Source: Hofstenia miamia (lineage: Eukaryota; Xenacoelomorpha; Acoela). From it: DNA of 64,000 bases. A model generated the notes under the pieces. It saw only the letters and a list, made by a program, of their open reading frames with translations. It was not told where the DNA came from and ran no database searches. Below, piece after piece: positions 50,294 through 61,997 of the stretch. Location: the NCBI GenBank assembly GCA_004352715.1, contig SCFE01000002.1:4750404-4814403 (forward strand), read 5' to 3'. Both the position numbers and the translations under genes were made by a program. How positions within the stretch are numbered: position 1 is the stretch's first letter; each line of letters begins with the position of its first letter.

Positions 50294-51603
50294 CAGTACT
50301 GGCCAAAATTTTGGGAACAGTAACCTGTCTAAAGCGTGTTTTATGCTCTTTTCCTGGAAACTTCATAAAATTCCTGGAATTCCCCAATTTTTCTTAGAAC
50401 TTACAACAGATTCATTTAGCCAATCAAATTAACACAACTTTAGATTTACACACAATACATTTTCACTGAAAAAGCACTATCATTATAGTTTAAAATATGG
50501 TCCGTGGTAGTGAAATTTCACCAACAAAGCGTCCTCAAATTCATATCTTGTACGAGGAGGGGAACAATTATCGCGCTATAGCTGTTAGAATCTTCGATAT
50601 CCAGAAGTGTTACTCGCTATCAGCAACTGCAAAATGTTTCCTCTAGCAAGTGGTCTGGAAGACCAAAAGTGACAACCCCTCAGAATGACCGTCTCATTCA
50701 CGTTACGTCGTCAATCAACTATTCTCTTCATCTTCTGAAGTCAAAGCAAATCTACGTGCGATAGTGCAGAATGTATCAACACGCACAATTAGGCGTCGAT
50801 TGAATACTACCCTGGACCTTCCATCGTGCAAACTGCAGCCAAACCCCGATTCTCTTCAAAGAACATTCGAGACCGGTTGCGCTTCTGCAGGCAATACCAA
50901 CACTACACCCTGAGATGTGGCATCAAGTAATGTTTAGTGACACGTTCTACAACCAAGAAACCAAAGATTCAACACACGTAACACGCAACAAACTGTCCGC
51001 TCAGCACCGTCTGTGATTATTTGGAGTGCTATAACTGCGAATGGGCGTGCTGATCTGCATTTTTTTCCTCACAACGAGAGTCACAGCCAAGACGTACCTC
51101 AAAATAATTCAGGAGAAAGTTCCAATGCTTTTGTAGCTTTGCGGAACATCTGTACTACAACAAGATAGTGCTCCTTGCCACAGCGCCAAAGTTGTGAAAC
51201 AGTGGATTGCATCACAGGACTTTCGGCTGCTTGAGAACTGGCTGGGAAACTCCCCAGACCTCAACGTCATAGAAAATTGCTGGCATCACATCAAAAACTG
51301 TCTGAGGAAGTGCCAATGCACGCGATCTGAAGGAGCAAATTAAAGTGGTATGGTGCACAGAGATTACTGATGATTATTGTAGAAAGCTAATCGTGTCAAT
51401 TTCAAATCGCATTGCTGTGGGTTTGGCCAATAATGGCGGACATACAAAATATTAGTGAGTTTTTCTGAATTAAATATTTGCTTTCTATACAGTGTTATCA
51501 TATTTTTTCTACATTGTGTTATTATATTGTTTCTACATTGCGTTTTTCAGTGTTAGATACAAAAATTTCTAAATTTGGACAATGTTCCCAAAATTTTGGC
51601 CTG
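50294..51603 (+). mobile_element. Tc1-like DNA transposon, copy C (1.31 kb, inactive)
   Basis: The left end starts CAGTACTGGCCAAAATTTTG after TA. The right end reads TTCCCAAAATTTTGGCCTG before TA, having lost four bases (AGTA) inside the expected CCAGTACTG. It is the only copy in plus orientation. The right side runs directly into a (TA)n tract of about 38 bases. Confidence 0.93.
50497..51345 (+). pseudogene. Tc1-like transposase pseudogene (copy C)
   Basis: The ATG at 50497 gives MVRGSEISPTKRPQIHILYE. A deletion in the helix-turn-helix region (the SVSSVSRS part is missing) shifts the frame. Near 50.91 kb a one-base loss turns the expected WTPEMWHQVMFSD into another frame. Near 51.14 kb a glutamine codon is a TAG stop. 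The catalytic residues themselves survive in their separate frames: the D of MFSD, the D of QQDSAPCHSAKVV and the E of NSPDLNVIENCWHH. Counting from the second D to the E gives 35 intervening residues, one more than the 34 typical of classical Tc1 transposases. Confidence 0.9.

Positions 51604-51641
<38 letters not shown>
51604..51641. repeat. (TA)n microsatellite
   Basis: TA tract directly against the right end of Tc1 copy C. Confidence 0.9.
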
Positions 51642-51644
<3 letters not shown>

Positions 51645-52062
51645 CAAAGAAATCTAGTTGACAATGCCAGATGAGCGTATAATTCGAATATATAACATAA
51701 ACTTGTTTTTCGTGGGTGTCTCAACGTGATGTCTTTCCTAAAAGTCTGCCTAAATTCCTTGAATAATTAGTAGTACTCTGCGTTTTTGTATTTATAATTA
51801 ATATTCTTATTGCTATTGCACATTTATTTATTGAAATTGACAGGGAATTAAAATTTGATAATTTTCGATTAAAAATTAAAAAATGCTTCTAGTCTTAGAT
51901 AGTTATACCACCGAATATAGACGGAAGCATAATATATTTCCTCGATAAATCAAGTACTTTCTCATATTGCTTCAATCATATTTAAATTTAAAAATGTCAG
52001 GAATCAATGATTATCTTGATAATTACATAAAATTTAATTCACGTTCACATAAATATATATAT
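51642..52062. other. AT-rich intergenic DNA
   Basis: Nothing recognisable between the Tc1 copy and the non-LTR stack. Confidence 0.5.
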
Positions 52063-53190
52063 CTAGCTGTTCCTAACAGTGCTGCCTTCTATACCATCGA
52101 TCCCAATCGGTAGCAATAGCTCCTCAAGTACTTCATATGCTTCTTACTCACTGTCCCTTGTGCTCCTACTATTATCCGTGACTACAGCAACCTTCTTTAG
52201 CTTCCACTGCCTCTATATTTCCTCCGCCAACTTTCTGTACTTGTCTATCTTATCTTTCTCTTTGCCTTCTACATTTATGTACGGTTTTAGTGTTATGAGT
52301 ATATGTTTCCCTATTCTTTCCTCTTTATCTACCACTACTACATGTAGTCCGTGCTATTATCACATTTCTAGTCTGTATGTTGACGTACCACAGTATCTTG
52401 ACCTCTCATTCTCTATAATTCCCTATGGCTTATGCTCATGTCACTTATCACCTATTTCTAACTCTTTCTGCCTACTCAACAGGGTTGCCGTGGATCTGGA
52501 TTTATTACTATATTTATATATGGATCAATTCGATCCATGGATATCCATGGATCATTGTGGATCAAAAATATAGGTTAACAGATAAATATATTCATTCTTA
52601 TGGTACATTTTTAAGTACAATATCTTTAAAGAAAATAAAAATAAACTCAAAACAACTTTTTGAACAAGTTGGATCATATTATATGCCTGTGTACCGATAA
52701 CATATTACAACCATGAGAGATAATTAATAATGAAAATATTAGTTCTTGTTTAAAGCAACACGCGCATAGAGAGGCATGTGTACTTTTCTGTCTTTCTCCC
52801 TGTATTTTAAATTTTTATTCAGGGTAATTACCTGGTGGATATTGATCCCTATGGATGCTATGTTTTGGATTGGATTGGGTATGGATCGGAAAATATTCGA
52901 TCCACAGCAACCCTGCTACTCAAGATCCAATGTACAATGCTTCACTCCTTGTCATGCCTGAACTTATAATCATTTATTCTAGCTTCTCACACCCTGCTAT
53001 CAGGTGATCTATAGTCTCCAACGCTTTTTACCTAGCCCGCATTTGTCCGTTTACCTCAGCTATTCTGTCTATGATTCTGTCCATTATTCTCCATGAATCG
53101 CTTTTTGTCTATTCCTTGATTGTATCTCTCTTTCTATCCTACTGTGGTAGCCCTTCTTTGCATCACTCTGCTCTTATCTTTCTTTCACAG
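52063..53190 (-). pseudogene. Non-LTR retrotransposon C-terminal fragment, copy 1, split by a MITE
   Basis: This is a degenerate minus-strand paralogue of the fragment at 53.3-54.0 kb. The nucleotide sequences run in parallel from CTAGCTGTTCCTAACA-TGCT at 52062 to the region encoding TIDHLIAGCEK near 52995. Its 3' end is cut off at 52062 by a TATATATATC junction. It is interrupted by a 436-bp MITE at 52480-52915. The serine/leucine-rich plus-strand frame at 52079-52573 is only the antisense of this coding region. Upstream of the zinc-knuckle region it extends to about 53190 in lysine/arginine-rich, unrecognised sequence. Confidence 0.75.
52480..52915. mobile_element. 436-bp hAT-type MITE with perfect 8-bp target site duplication
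   Basis: It begins CAGGGTTGCCGTGGATC and ends GATCCACAGCAACCCTG, inverted repeats of 17 bases with one mismatch. The 8 bases CTACTCAA lie immediately outside both ends (52472-52479 and 52916-52923), the target duplication size of hAT elements. The paralogous retrotransposon copy at 53846 has one uninterrupted CTGCTCAA at this place, so the empty site is seen directly. Both subterminal regions carry repeated TGGATC/GGATC words, likely transposase-binding sites. It has no coding capacity. Confidence 0.95.
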
Positions 53191-53292
53191 CTTCATTCTG
53201 GTGTAACCCTCAGCACAGAGAACTCACTAGTTTCCATCGGGCGTTTAACAGAGCTGTCGTTTGTACTATTATTTTTTATTATTATTATTATC
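53190..53292 (-). repeat. Extra non-LTR 3'-UTR-like segment and (TTA)n
   Basis: TTTCACAGCTTCATTCTGGT through ACTCACTAGTTTCCATCGGG at 53190-53240 resembles TCTCACAGCTTCATGCTGGT through ACTCACCAGTTCCCAGGGAG at 53297-53355, which is the 3' end of copy 2. A short (TTA)n lies between them (about 53271-53291). This points to at least three stacked fragments of the same family. Confidence 0.6.
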
Positions 53293-53999
53293 CTTGCATC
53301 TCACAGCTTCATGCTGGTATCCCTCTCGGCTCGGGAAACTCACCAGTTCCCAGGGAGTCTGAGAGCTTTCCTCAGGACTCTAGCTGTTCCTAACAATGCT
53401 GCCTTCTGTGCTACTGCTCCTCCCCACTTCGGTACTCCTAACTCCTCCAAGTATCTCTTATGCTTCTTACTCACTGCTCCTAGTGCTCCTACAACTACCG
53501 GGACTACTTCAACTTTTTTAACTTCCACAACCGTTCTATTTCCTCTGCCAACTCCCTGTACTTGTCTATCTTCTCTTTCTCCTTGCTTTCTACATTNNNN
53601 NNNNNNNNNNNNNNNNNNNNNNNNNNNNNNNNNNNNNNNNNNNNNNNNNNNNNNNNNNNNNNNNNNNNNNNNNNNNNNNNNNNNNNNNNNNNNNNNNNNN
53701 NNNNNNNNNNNNNNNNNNNNNNNNNNNNNNNNNNNNNNGTCTGTATGTTGAAGTCCCACAGTATCTTAACCTTCTCATTTTCTATGACGCCCTGTGGCTT
53801 GTGCTCATACCACTTGTCTCCTGCTTCTAACCCATGCTGCCTGCTCAAACTCCAGTGTACCATTCTTCCCACCTTGTCATGCCTGAACTTATACTCATTC
53901 TGTGCCAACTTCTCACACCCTGCTATCAGATGATCTACTGTCTCCGCCTCTTTCTTACATAGCCTACACTTATCACTTACTTCTACTCTTCTGTCTATA

Positions 54000-54000
<1 letters not shown>
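53293..54000 (-). pseudogene. Non-LTR retrotransposon C-terminal fragment, copy 2
   Basis: On the minus strand the protein reads from a zinc knuckle, CRLCKKEAETVDHLIAGC (C-x2-C-x8-H-x4-C), to EKLAQNEYKFRHDKVGRMVH, then KPQGVIENEKVKILWDFNIQ. After an N gap it resumes at EKIDKYRELAEEIERLWKLK, then VVPVVVGALGAVSKK and ALLGTARVLRKALRLPGNW. This is the well-conserved C-terminal region, past the RT, of non-LTR elements common in cnidarian and other invertebrate genomes; the post-knuckle part is endonuclease-like. The reading frame shifts once near 53.51 kb and N at 53597-53738 removes about 30 or more residues. The RT itself is absent. Confidence 0.85.
53597..53738. other. 142-base N gap inside the retrotransposon fragment
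   Basis: In the paralogous copy the same interval (between TCTACATT and GTCTGTATG) is 95 bases, at 52276-52370. Unless copy 2 has an insertion, the gap size is overstated by about 47 bases. Confidence 0.8.

Positions 54001-54053
<53 letters not shown>
54001..54053. repeat. (TTA)n trinucleotide microsatellite
   Basis: About 50 bases of TTA at the 5' boundary of the minus-strand fragment. It gives the run of N residues in the overlapping frame. It may be the tail of a neighbouring element or the insertion target. Confidence 0.9.
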
Positions 54054-54054
<1 letters not shown>

Positions 54055-57000
54055 TGAGTAATATTTTAGTTCGGTAGTGTACAAGTATAGCCGATAACAA
54101 ATCACATCTAATGGTTCTCAAATGCTATATGTAGCAGCAAAATCTTCTACGCACTTCCTGAAAAATATGAAGATTTAAAAAAATGAATTAGAATATTTCA
54201 AAAAATGTAGATAAAGCTCAATTATGAAATGTCTTTTTCAATCTCTCGTAAACAAAAAAGTTCATTGCTCTTGACTTGATAAAATCAAATTCTTAATTGT
54301 TTCTCATTCTTCTTATTTAATTACTAGTTTCCAATCAAAGTTCAATTCAATTTTCGTATTTATTGTATTTAGTTCAAACTTTTCATTAATCTTGAAAACT
54401 CTGGCTCCTATATTCCTACAACTTCTAAATTTTTGCGTTAATTAAAATGTTACTTTTTCGATTATTTAGAACTTCCTAACTTCTAAACAACTAGCAAGAG
54501 AGGAATAGCATGCTTTCTATTGTATCACCTTTAAAACTAATTATCTAAAGTTAATTCAATAATCGTTGATAAATCAACATTCTGTATTTACTAAAGTTTA
54601 ATAACTAAGTGGCAAACACACTTTTTGCGAACATATTTATATCATTACAGGAACATTTGGGTACGAAAATACTTCCACCTCAATGGAAGACTATCAATTT
54701 CTAATTACAAATCATAAACATTTATCAATCTTAATATAAATTTGAGGGCCGTCATACCTAAATTCTCATTTAATTTTAATCATGATAATCATAAATTACC
54801 GAATTCAATTTGCAAACCAATCAAATTTATAAAAATACTTTGATTTGAAATTTATTACTATATACATTAATTCGATTATGGATCGGCCCCTACTGATCGT
54901 CCCTCTGGATTCAGGTTTGCTTTATAATGTTTGGTGAAATTTAATCTGTACAAAACGTTGTCAAAATTTTAACAGTTGAAGTTTCATTAGTAACCTCTGT
55001 ATTATTTGTGCAGCAAAATTTTTCAGACATAACTCTATATGAAGCATTAAAAACAATTCATTCACATTTTTCTATTTTTTTTAAATCCTAAAGTAGTTAG
55101 CACCAAATACGTTTATACATATATATATATATATATTTAACTCAAAAATATTTTATAATTAAAATGCATTGCTCAAAGCAGCAATCTGAATGCACTTGTA
55201 AAAAAATTACGTTTCTTTAAAATCGTGGTATTTGACAATCAGTCTTATCATTTACTTGGATTACTTGTAACCTTCATTCAGAAATCCAATCAAGTCTGAA
55301 AGTATTGATTTTAGATTTTGATCTTCAATTACTATCTCTGAGATTATTGCAAAAGAAAGCGAAAAGAAATTAATGATAAATGGTATGTGTCAATGCAACT
55401 CCATTAAGATATTGATCTTGATTGACAGAACCGCGACCGAGAACAGTGCGATTTAATGTTTACAAGCTCTGTGAAGAATTGAAATACCACTTTACCACTT
55501 TATACTAAACCCTATTATACCTCTTCATCTAACTAAGAAAAAATCAATTACTTAATAGAATCAAAATTAAATATATGTAATCATTTTTTACGTTTATGCC
55601 GCTCATTTTGTGCGTGTACTTAAATAAAATAATATGTTTTTTCTTGTACTAAATTTTTTAAAAAAATTATGACAACGAATTGTACTATTTTTCGAGCAAA
55701 ATGAAAGTTCAAACACCCTCAAGAATAGATACCTTGCTAATAAATTCAGGACTCAGGTAAGCTCGTTATACAACGAAAGCTAGAGTATGTTTTAGAATTG
55801 TCAATTTATCAATCTAATTCTCAATTATGAAGATTCAAAGTTGAATGCTATATTTTTTAATAGAAATAATTTCCGAAAAAATTAGCAAGACTAACTTAGG
55901 TTCTATTTTGAGATTTAAATAGAAGTATTTCACTGCCCTGGAAAGTTTTTTCAAATTCAAGTTGGCTTGTGCTCAAATTGTCATTGTGCTTTGAAGTTGC
56001 AATCGTGTTTTATTGTAATTTATTTTAGTCTGGCCATAAAGGAATTGAGTGAGATTTCGGTTGAGATTAAACCGCTTAGCTGGCAGATAAACTTATAACT
56101 GCATTAGATGGTCCCTCAACATTTCTTGCTCGTACAGTAATCAAATTTAGATAATTGTTAAGTATCTTTGGAAACTAAAATATTATAAATATTTTGAGTT
56201 ATGCTAATGTAGTAATTTAACCCGTGTCGTCGAACACGCGACGCTGACTTCCAGCTTAGGCCATCACGCAAGTATACTGTCAGTGTAATTGGATAACAAC
56301 CACTGCGTAATTATTACGTATGGGCTCATTGGTTAATTTCGACCTAAACTTGAAATAATGTCGCATCTATGTATAATGTGTAATCCCCGCTCGTGCATAG
56401 TTAAAATTCAATTGTTTCTCCATTAGTTTTATATAAGAGTGAAGTATTTGAGACCCATACCCTTTTTAAAATAAGACTAAAAATATTAAGAAAATCCCCT
56501 TTGTTGACTTCAGAACTTAACTTGTGTATTTTTATAATAAATTATAGTTCATTCAAATACTGACTGTTTATTTCGGTCATATTTAAAAAGTGTCAGCATG
56601 ATGTTATAACAAGTTTAATTTGTAGAGAAAACTTTTAAATAAGTAAAAATTTGCTCGACTGATTTTGTCTGGAATCTATCTTATTTAAATTATCTGCAAT
56701 CCATGTTGGTTGCTTATTTTGATTCTGGCATGAGCATAAGTTTCCTGTCTCTTGTTGCCTGAATGGTCAACTTAGTATGTTATTTATCAATATTCAACAG
56801 TTTTAATAGTATTAAGTTTACAAACTATGAGTACACTTTAATTTCGATGCACTTCCCAACAGATTTGTATGCATGGAATTTCAATTGCTGGGAACTCAAT
56901 TCAATTAGATAAAAAAATTAACATATTATTTGAAGCACGACACAATTGGAATCCACAAACACGTAAAATTTCCAACTTCAACACTTTGGCAATTAAACTT

Positions 57001-60000
57001 TTAGAGATAAAAGACCATGCATCTAGCGCTTAAGATTCATGGAATATAAATCAAATAATTATAATGCAAGAAAATTAACTTAAAGACAGGTGCGGTTTTT
57101 TTTAAAATCCCATTAAGAAAAGTGAATAAATGTTAAATATTTATGTATATAAAAATATTCTTATTCTTCAAAAATCTCTCACATTTAGCCATGAATTAAT
57201 CAATAGCTTGAATAGACTGCGAGGCATTGAAATTGACTTTGAGTTGTGTGTAATAATATTGATTCATATGGTACAATAAAATGACAAATCAAATGCACAC
57301 ACTTATGTGTATTGAGGCAATACTCGTTTTTCAATTATATTTGTCTATTATCTGAGTAATTTTTATGGCAACCCTTAACTTTATGGTTTTTTAGATAATA
57401 CATAGTGGCACTTAGATGTTTGGAGTAATCATGCACAAGAAAAATATTCAGAAGTCTATAATATTGCATTGGGTCAACTTCTACATATTAAATTCCAGTT
57501 TTATTATTTGGCACAATTTCTTTAAGAACAGTAATAGTAGATGTTTATTATTAATAAATATTGTTCAGAATCGATAATAGTGAGTGAAATTTGTATATCA
57601 TGAAAAATTTTCACAGAAAAATCACAAATACTTTGAAAAATTTCAAGAACGTGTCTATGAATCTCTGCGAGAGAACAAGAACTCGAATAAGTATCAGGCA
57701 TTATTATTGAATATGCACTAAAAATATGTATCTATCTATTTTTCAATGCAAAGTGAATATCTGACGTAAGAAAAACTCCTGTTATCAAAACCAAATGAAA
57801 CAAGGTTCTCCATTATTAGCTAATTAAGTAGTAGAAAGCACTATTTGAATCGACACTTGATAATTGCTACAAAGCCATGCGTCTAATCAGTACTAATTAG
57901 CGTAAGTAAGGTGAACACTAAAATCCAAATTTCTTAGAAGATAAGCTAATTTGTGCTAATGTAAGCTCTTAAAAAGTTTCTCTTTAAGTACCTGACATAG
58001 ACTGAAAATAATAAATATTAGGATTTTTTGCAGGGGCATGTGTGTGAGTGTATGCTAAATTTGCACCATATTTCTTATTTTCTTAAATTTATTCTGCTAC
58101 AGGTGTTGTAGGGTAGTCACCTTCACAATAGATAGGCTACTCCCCTCTGACAAGATCATATTTTGTCAAGTAGTAACTGGTCTATTGAATTTTCTCCTAA
58201 AAGACAAGAAACTGTTTCTTCAAAAAGAAGAGATTTCACCATGGAAATTTACCATTTGTCAGCTGTTCAGCTGTCGATATTGATGCTGTTTTGAATAGAT
58301 CATCAGACGATATTTTGTAATTTTTGAAATTACGCAACAAATTTCCATAACTTCCTTTCTTGACTGCTAGAAAGAACAGGTTGACGTAAAGGTTTAAGTG
58401 AACATTAGTCAATTATTAAATATTTTTTATACTAGCATTTCTCCCAGAAGCAATTAATAGTTTCTACAAATGACAATGTCACTACAATAATCATTCCAAG
58501 TAAAGACTCATTTCCATTTAATTCTTGGTGTGATTTGTTATCACTCATTTCACTAAAAGTATACACCGAGAGTTGTTCCCTTTGTGCAATCTGGAAAGCT
58601 TCAAATTTCAACATCGGATTTCTGGTATAAAAAACAAAAAATAGCCTGAATTAAATGTAAATTAAATGTTGGCTCATTTAAGGTATTTGTAAAGGTATAT
58701 ATATATATATATATATATTTAAGCAAACATATATATGTATGCTAAACTTAAGCATTAAAAAAATGAAAAAAAGTAGAAGTAAGAATTAGCATTTATTAAC
58801 ATTTTAATGGCTAATGAATCTCTTGAAGCTGCTACTGTAGCAAATAAATGCAGTGATGGCAATATCCTTTGGACGCGTTTTATCAGCTTTCCAAACGACT
58901 ATCCACGTATTTAGTTAAACAAGTGAATAATGGTGAGGCATGTAATAAGCGATTCAAGAAGTTGTAATCTTGATTTTTTTAGATTCAAGCTAAATTAAGA
59001 GATGTAAGCGGGTGTTATCAATGTGTCTGTTCCAATTTAGACAATATGTATTTGTTAGGAAATTATTTGAGTAAAGAATTGACAATGGTAACCTTTTTTC
59101 AGTACACACGGCTTATTTAGCTCAATTATCATCATTTGTATTATCTGGTGAACATAGTGAAGAGTTAATATATTAGTAGTCCTATGAAAAATTTAGATTT
59201 TCACTTGATCATGACGACTACAAAAACTGTAATTTTGATGAAAAATCAGTTAATGTGTATTCTAATTTGTATCACATACATTATTTAGAAATATTCTTAA
59301 CATCATTGGCCCAGCATAGACAAATAGGTCTGATTGAAAATTTGTTGTGAATCAGTAACTTTGAATGAGCTATTAACATAAATAGGAAGCAAAGTTGTAA
59401 CGTAATCACCAAATTTGATAGTAATTTTTTCATCTTTAGAAGCAGTATCAAATAAGCAACTTTAAAACAGATTTGGGAATAATATGTAACGTTTTTGAAA
59501 GCCAGTATATATTCTGAAATTATTTCTAGCTGTCTTGCGATGACCCAGCTCTTAACCACCAAATATTTATAATTCAAAAGTAACAATGTGAATGAGAAGC
59601 CTTACTCATGTGAATGTATTGAATTTGTGAACCTCCAGTAGAATGTTGTAATGTAGTCAATTAACTTGACAAATGCAGCGGCTGTATAGGCAATAATTAA
59701 ACTGCTTTGACGACTATCTTTTCAAAAATTGGTGCCCTAATAAAAATTAGCGAAATTGGTTTGAGCTTATTGTTAGAAACCTTATATTGTTTGAAAATGG
59801 GATCTACGTTCTCAATTTTTACTTACCAATGCTGCTTTAATATAGGAGTGAAATACAGTTCGGTTAAGAATGCGGCAAGAGCACGGCACGAAATTTGAAA
59901 AAAATTCAATAACAAGCCCGGCACGGGTCGAAAGTCTACAAACTTTTCGTTGAATGTAAAAGGCATCTTAGATTAAACCTAAATGAAGAAATGTTTTTGA

Positions 60001-60080
60001 GACAAATTGTGTCAATAGATTAACAAATTGTTCAAGAAACAAAATTTTCGATGATTTTAATATGCAAAAAAATTAATATA
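54054..60080. other. AT-rich intergenic DNA
   Basis: No coding remnant or RNA gene was recognised over 6 kb. Short (TA)n tracts lie at 55118-55138 and 58697-58720. Near 59877-59935 GCACGGCACG and CCCGGCACGGG form a small GC-rich repeat like a hAT subterminal motif, with no element ends located. Confidence 0.45.
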
Positions 60081-60081
60081 T

Positions 60082-60523
60082 CTAGAAAAATCTAATAACA
60101 AATATATTATATTTATATTTTAATCGGCGACCTTTAACTCCAGGTATGACCTTTGGGGTAAAAGTGCACTTTTGCGTTAGTTGAATCTGAGAAGTCGCTG
60201 TGTCTGTTACAGTTTTTCTATTTTTTAGCGGCGCTAAAACACGCACATTTCTTCCTAGATATCGGTGTGTCTCCAACACCTCACTGCCATCATTCTTTTC
60301 TATCCAACCATATTTTTCATATTTATCTAACTTTGATAAAATGTAATTGTTCTGGAACAAAAAGTGTGCTTTTACTTCAAAAGTCATAACAGGAGTTAAT
60401 GTAAATAAAATGCCGTAATCTATAGTAGTATGTGTGAAGTCATGTTGAAATCCATTGCATCGTTTAAAAAATAGAAACATTTACAATCCTTAGACTAAGT
60501 TCAAGACACCCTGTATATATAAA
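60082..60523 (-). other. Unrecognised 132-codon frame next to a CAGGGTGTC end
   Basis: The minus-strand frame 60480-60082 is open for 132 codons, with segments such as YEKYGWIEKNDGSEVLETHR, YLGRNVRVLAPLKNRKT and TPKVIPGVKGRRLKYKY. Its composition is less AT-driven than the background. About 30 bases upstream is TACAGGGTGTCTTG, whose complement (ACACCCTGTATATA) is the same end found on the mariner-like element at 22.83 kb. It may be part of a mobile element of a type I cannot name. No homologue is recognised and no opposite end was found. Confidence 0.35.
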
Positions 60524-61889
60524 TCATGAATTGTAGGAACTGTAAAAACGTTTGTGGCTGTATGAATATTTTTCGAAGTTACAAAACTGATATATTTACC
60601 TAATTTTTTTAGTCTTAAATTCAATAATTGCTATTTATTTTCATTAAAAATTTGAAATTCAACTTGTACGTTTTAGCTTAAACTTAAACATTCAAAAAAT
60701 TCTTCAAATTCTTTTAAATTGTACACATATTTTAGCCTTTAAAAATAAAAAGTTTCAAATATACGTCGTTTTTTTAATTTCTTAACTATTGTCAAAAATT
60801 ATCAATGACTTTCTAAATTAGTTGTGCTATTTAAAATATTGAAATTGGTAGCTATTTTATTGCGTATTTGAATATATTTTGAAATTTAGAAAGGAAAAAT
60901 CAAATTTTGCATAAAAAGTTCAGTATTTGCAAAAATTAAATTTCATAGGTTCTTCTGTAAATAAATGATTATTATGTAATTAAGTCTGAATGTTTGGCTT
61001 TAAATATAGGTTTTATAAAAACATAACCATTAATAAAATTAATTCCAAAAATACTTTGAAAATATTTGTCGCACAATTGAATACTTGGCTGATTACGACC
61101 TAAATTAATGCTTACATTATTTTATTCCAGTTATTTATTTATACCAAATATTATTAGCACGCGTTTGTTTTCACCCTTCTTCAAAGCAAATGCAGCTCCT
61201 AATAAACTTGGGATATTTACAAACTATTGTTTTGATACTAAAATATATTACAGCTGTAGGCCTTAAATTGATTTATTCGAATGTCATCCGTGATTAATGC
61301 CTCAACGCCAAGTAAACCATCTCCTGTCACGAATATTTTAAATTAATTGACAAATTATATCACACATGATAAGAAATATTTGAAAAAAACGTTTGATATG
61401 AAAGTTTCTTATTTAATGAGACGGTTTCTAAAAAGAGAGGGACATTTAGTTCTATTAATGTATTTGGTAATTTTCTTTTGCTAATAATTGCTCGTTACGA
61501 CCTTCACTTTAAAGTAGAAATGTCAACTGAAATGTAGATAAAAACTTGTTCGATTCACTCTTTTCCACCAGCTAATACATAGTTCTAGGCTACGTAAATC
61601 ATTTATAAATTAGGTGTCAATTAATTATATAGTATTTCCCAAAATATATTTGTAATTATATTTCTGTAGAAAGGTACGTATAATAGCCGGGCTAATATAA
61701 AATATATGATGGAATAATTAATTCAGCAATTTTATTCATTTTGAAAATTTCTAGTTATTATATATGTATTACTTATTTGAATAACTATAACAATTGAATC
61801 AATCTTCTGATCCGGTTTCAACTGATGCACTAAGCAATTCAAAAAATTGAAAATTATACTAAATGAATTTCTACATATATATTTCTACT

Positions 61890-61925
<36 letters not shown>

Positions 61926-61997
61926 AAATTTAGATAGAATACAGATTTCGAAAATTTTTCCTTGTTTTTTTTAGTAAAATTTACTTATTACTGTTTG
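60524..61997. other. AT-rich intergenic DNA
   Basis: Nothing recognisable apart from a (TA)n at 61890-61921. Confidence 0.5.

Noticed and set aside
52079-52573. 164-codon serine- and leucine-rich plus-strand frame that looks secreted or membrane-bound
   Set aside because: It is the antisense of a non-LTR C-terminal coding fragment that aligns with the better copy at 53.3-54.0 kb; the plus-strand frame at 53071-53596 is the same kind of shadow.
53504-54121. Run of asparagines as a real polyN domain upstream of the zinc knuckle
   Set aside because: It comes from the (TTA)n repeat at 54001-54053 and is not part of the retrotransposon protein.
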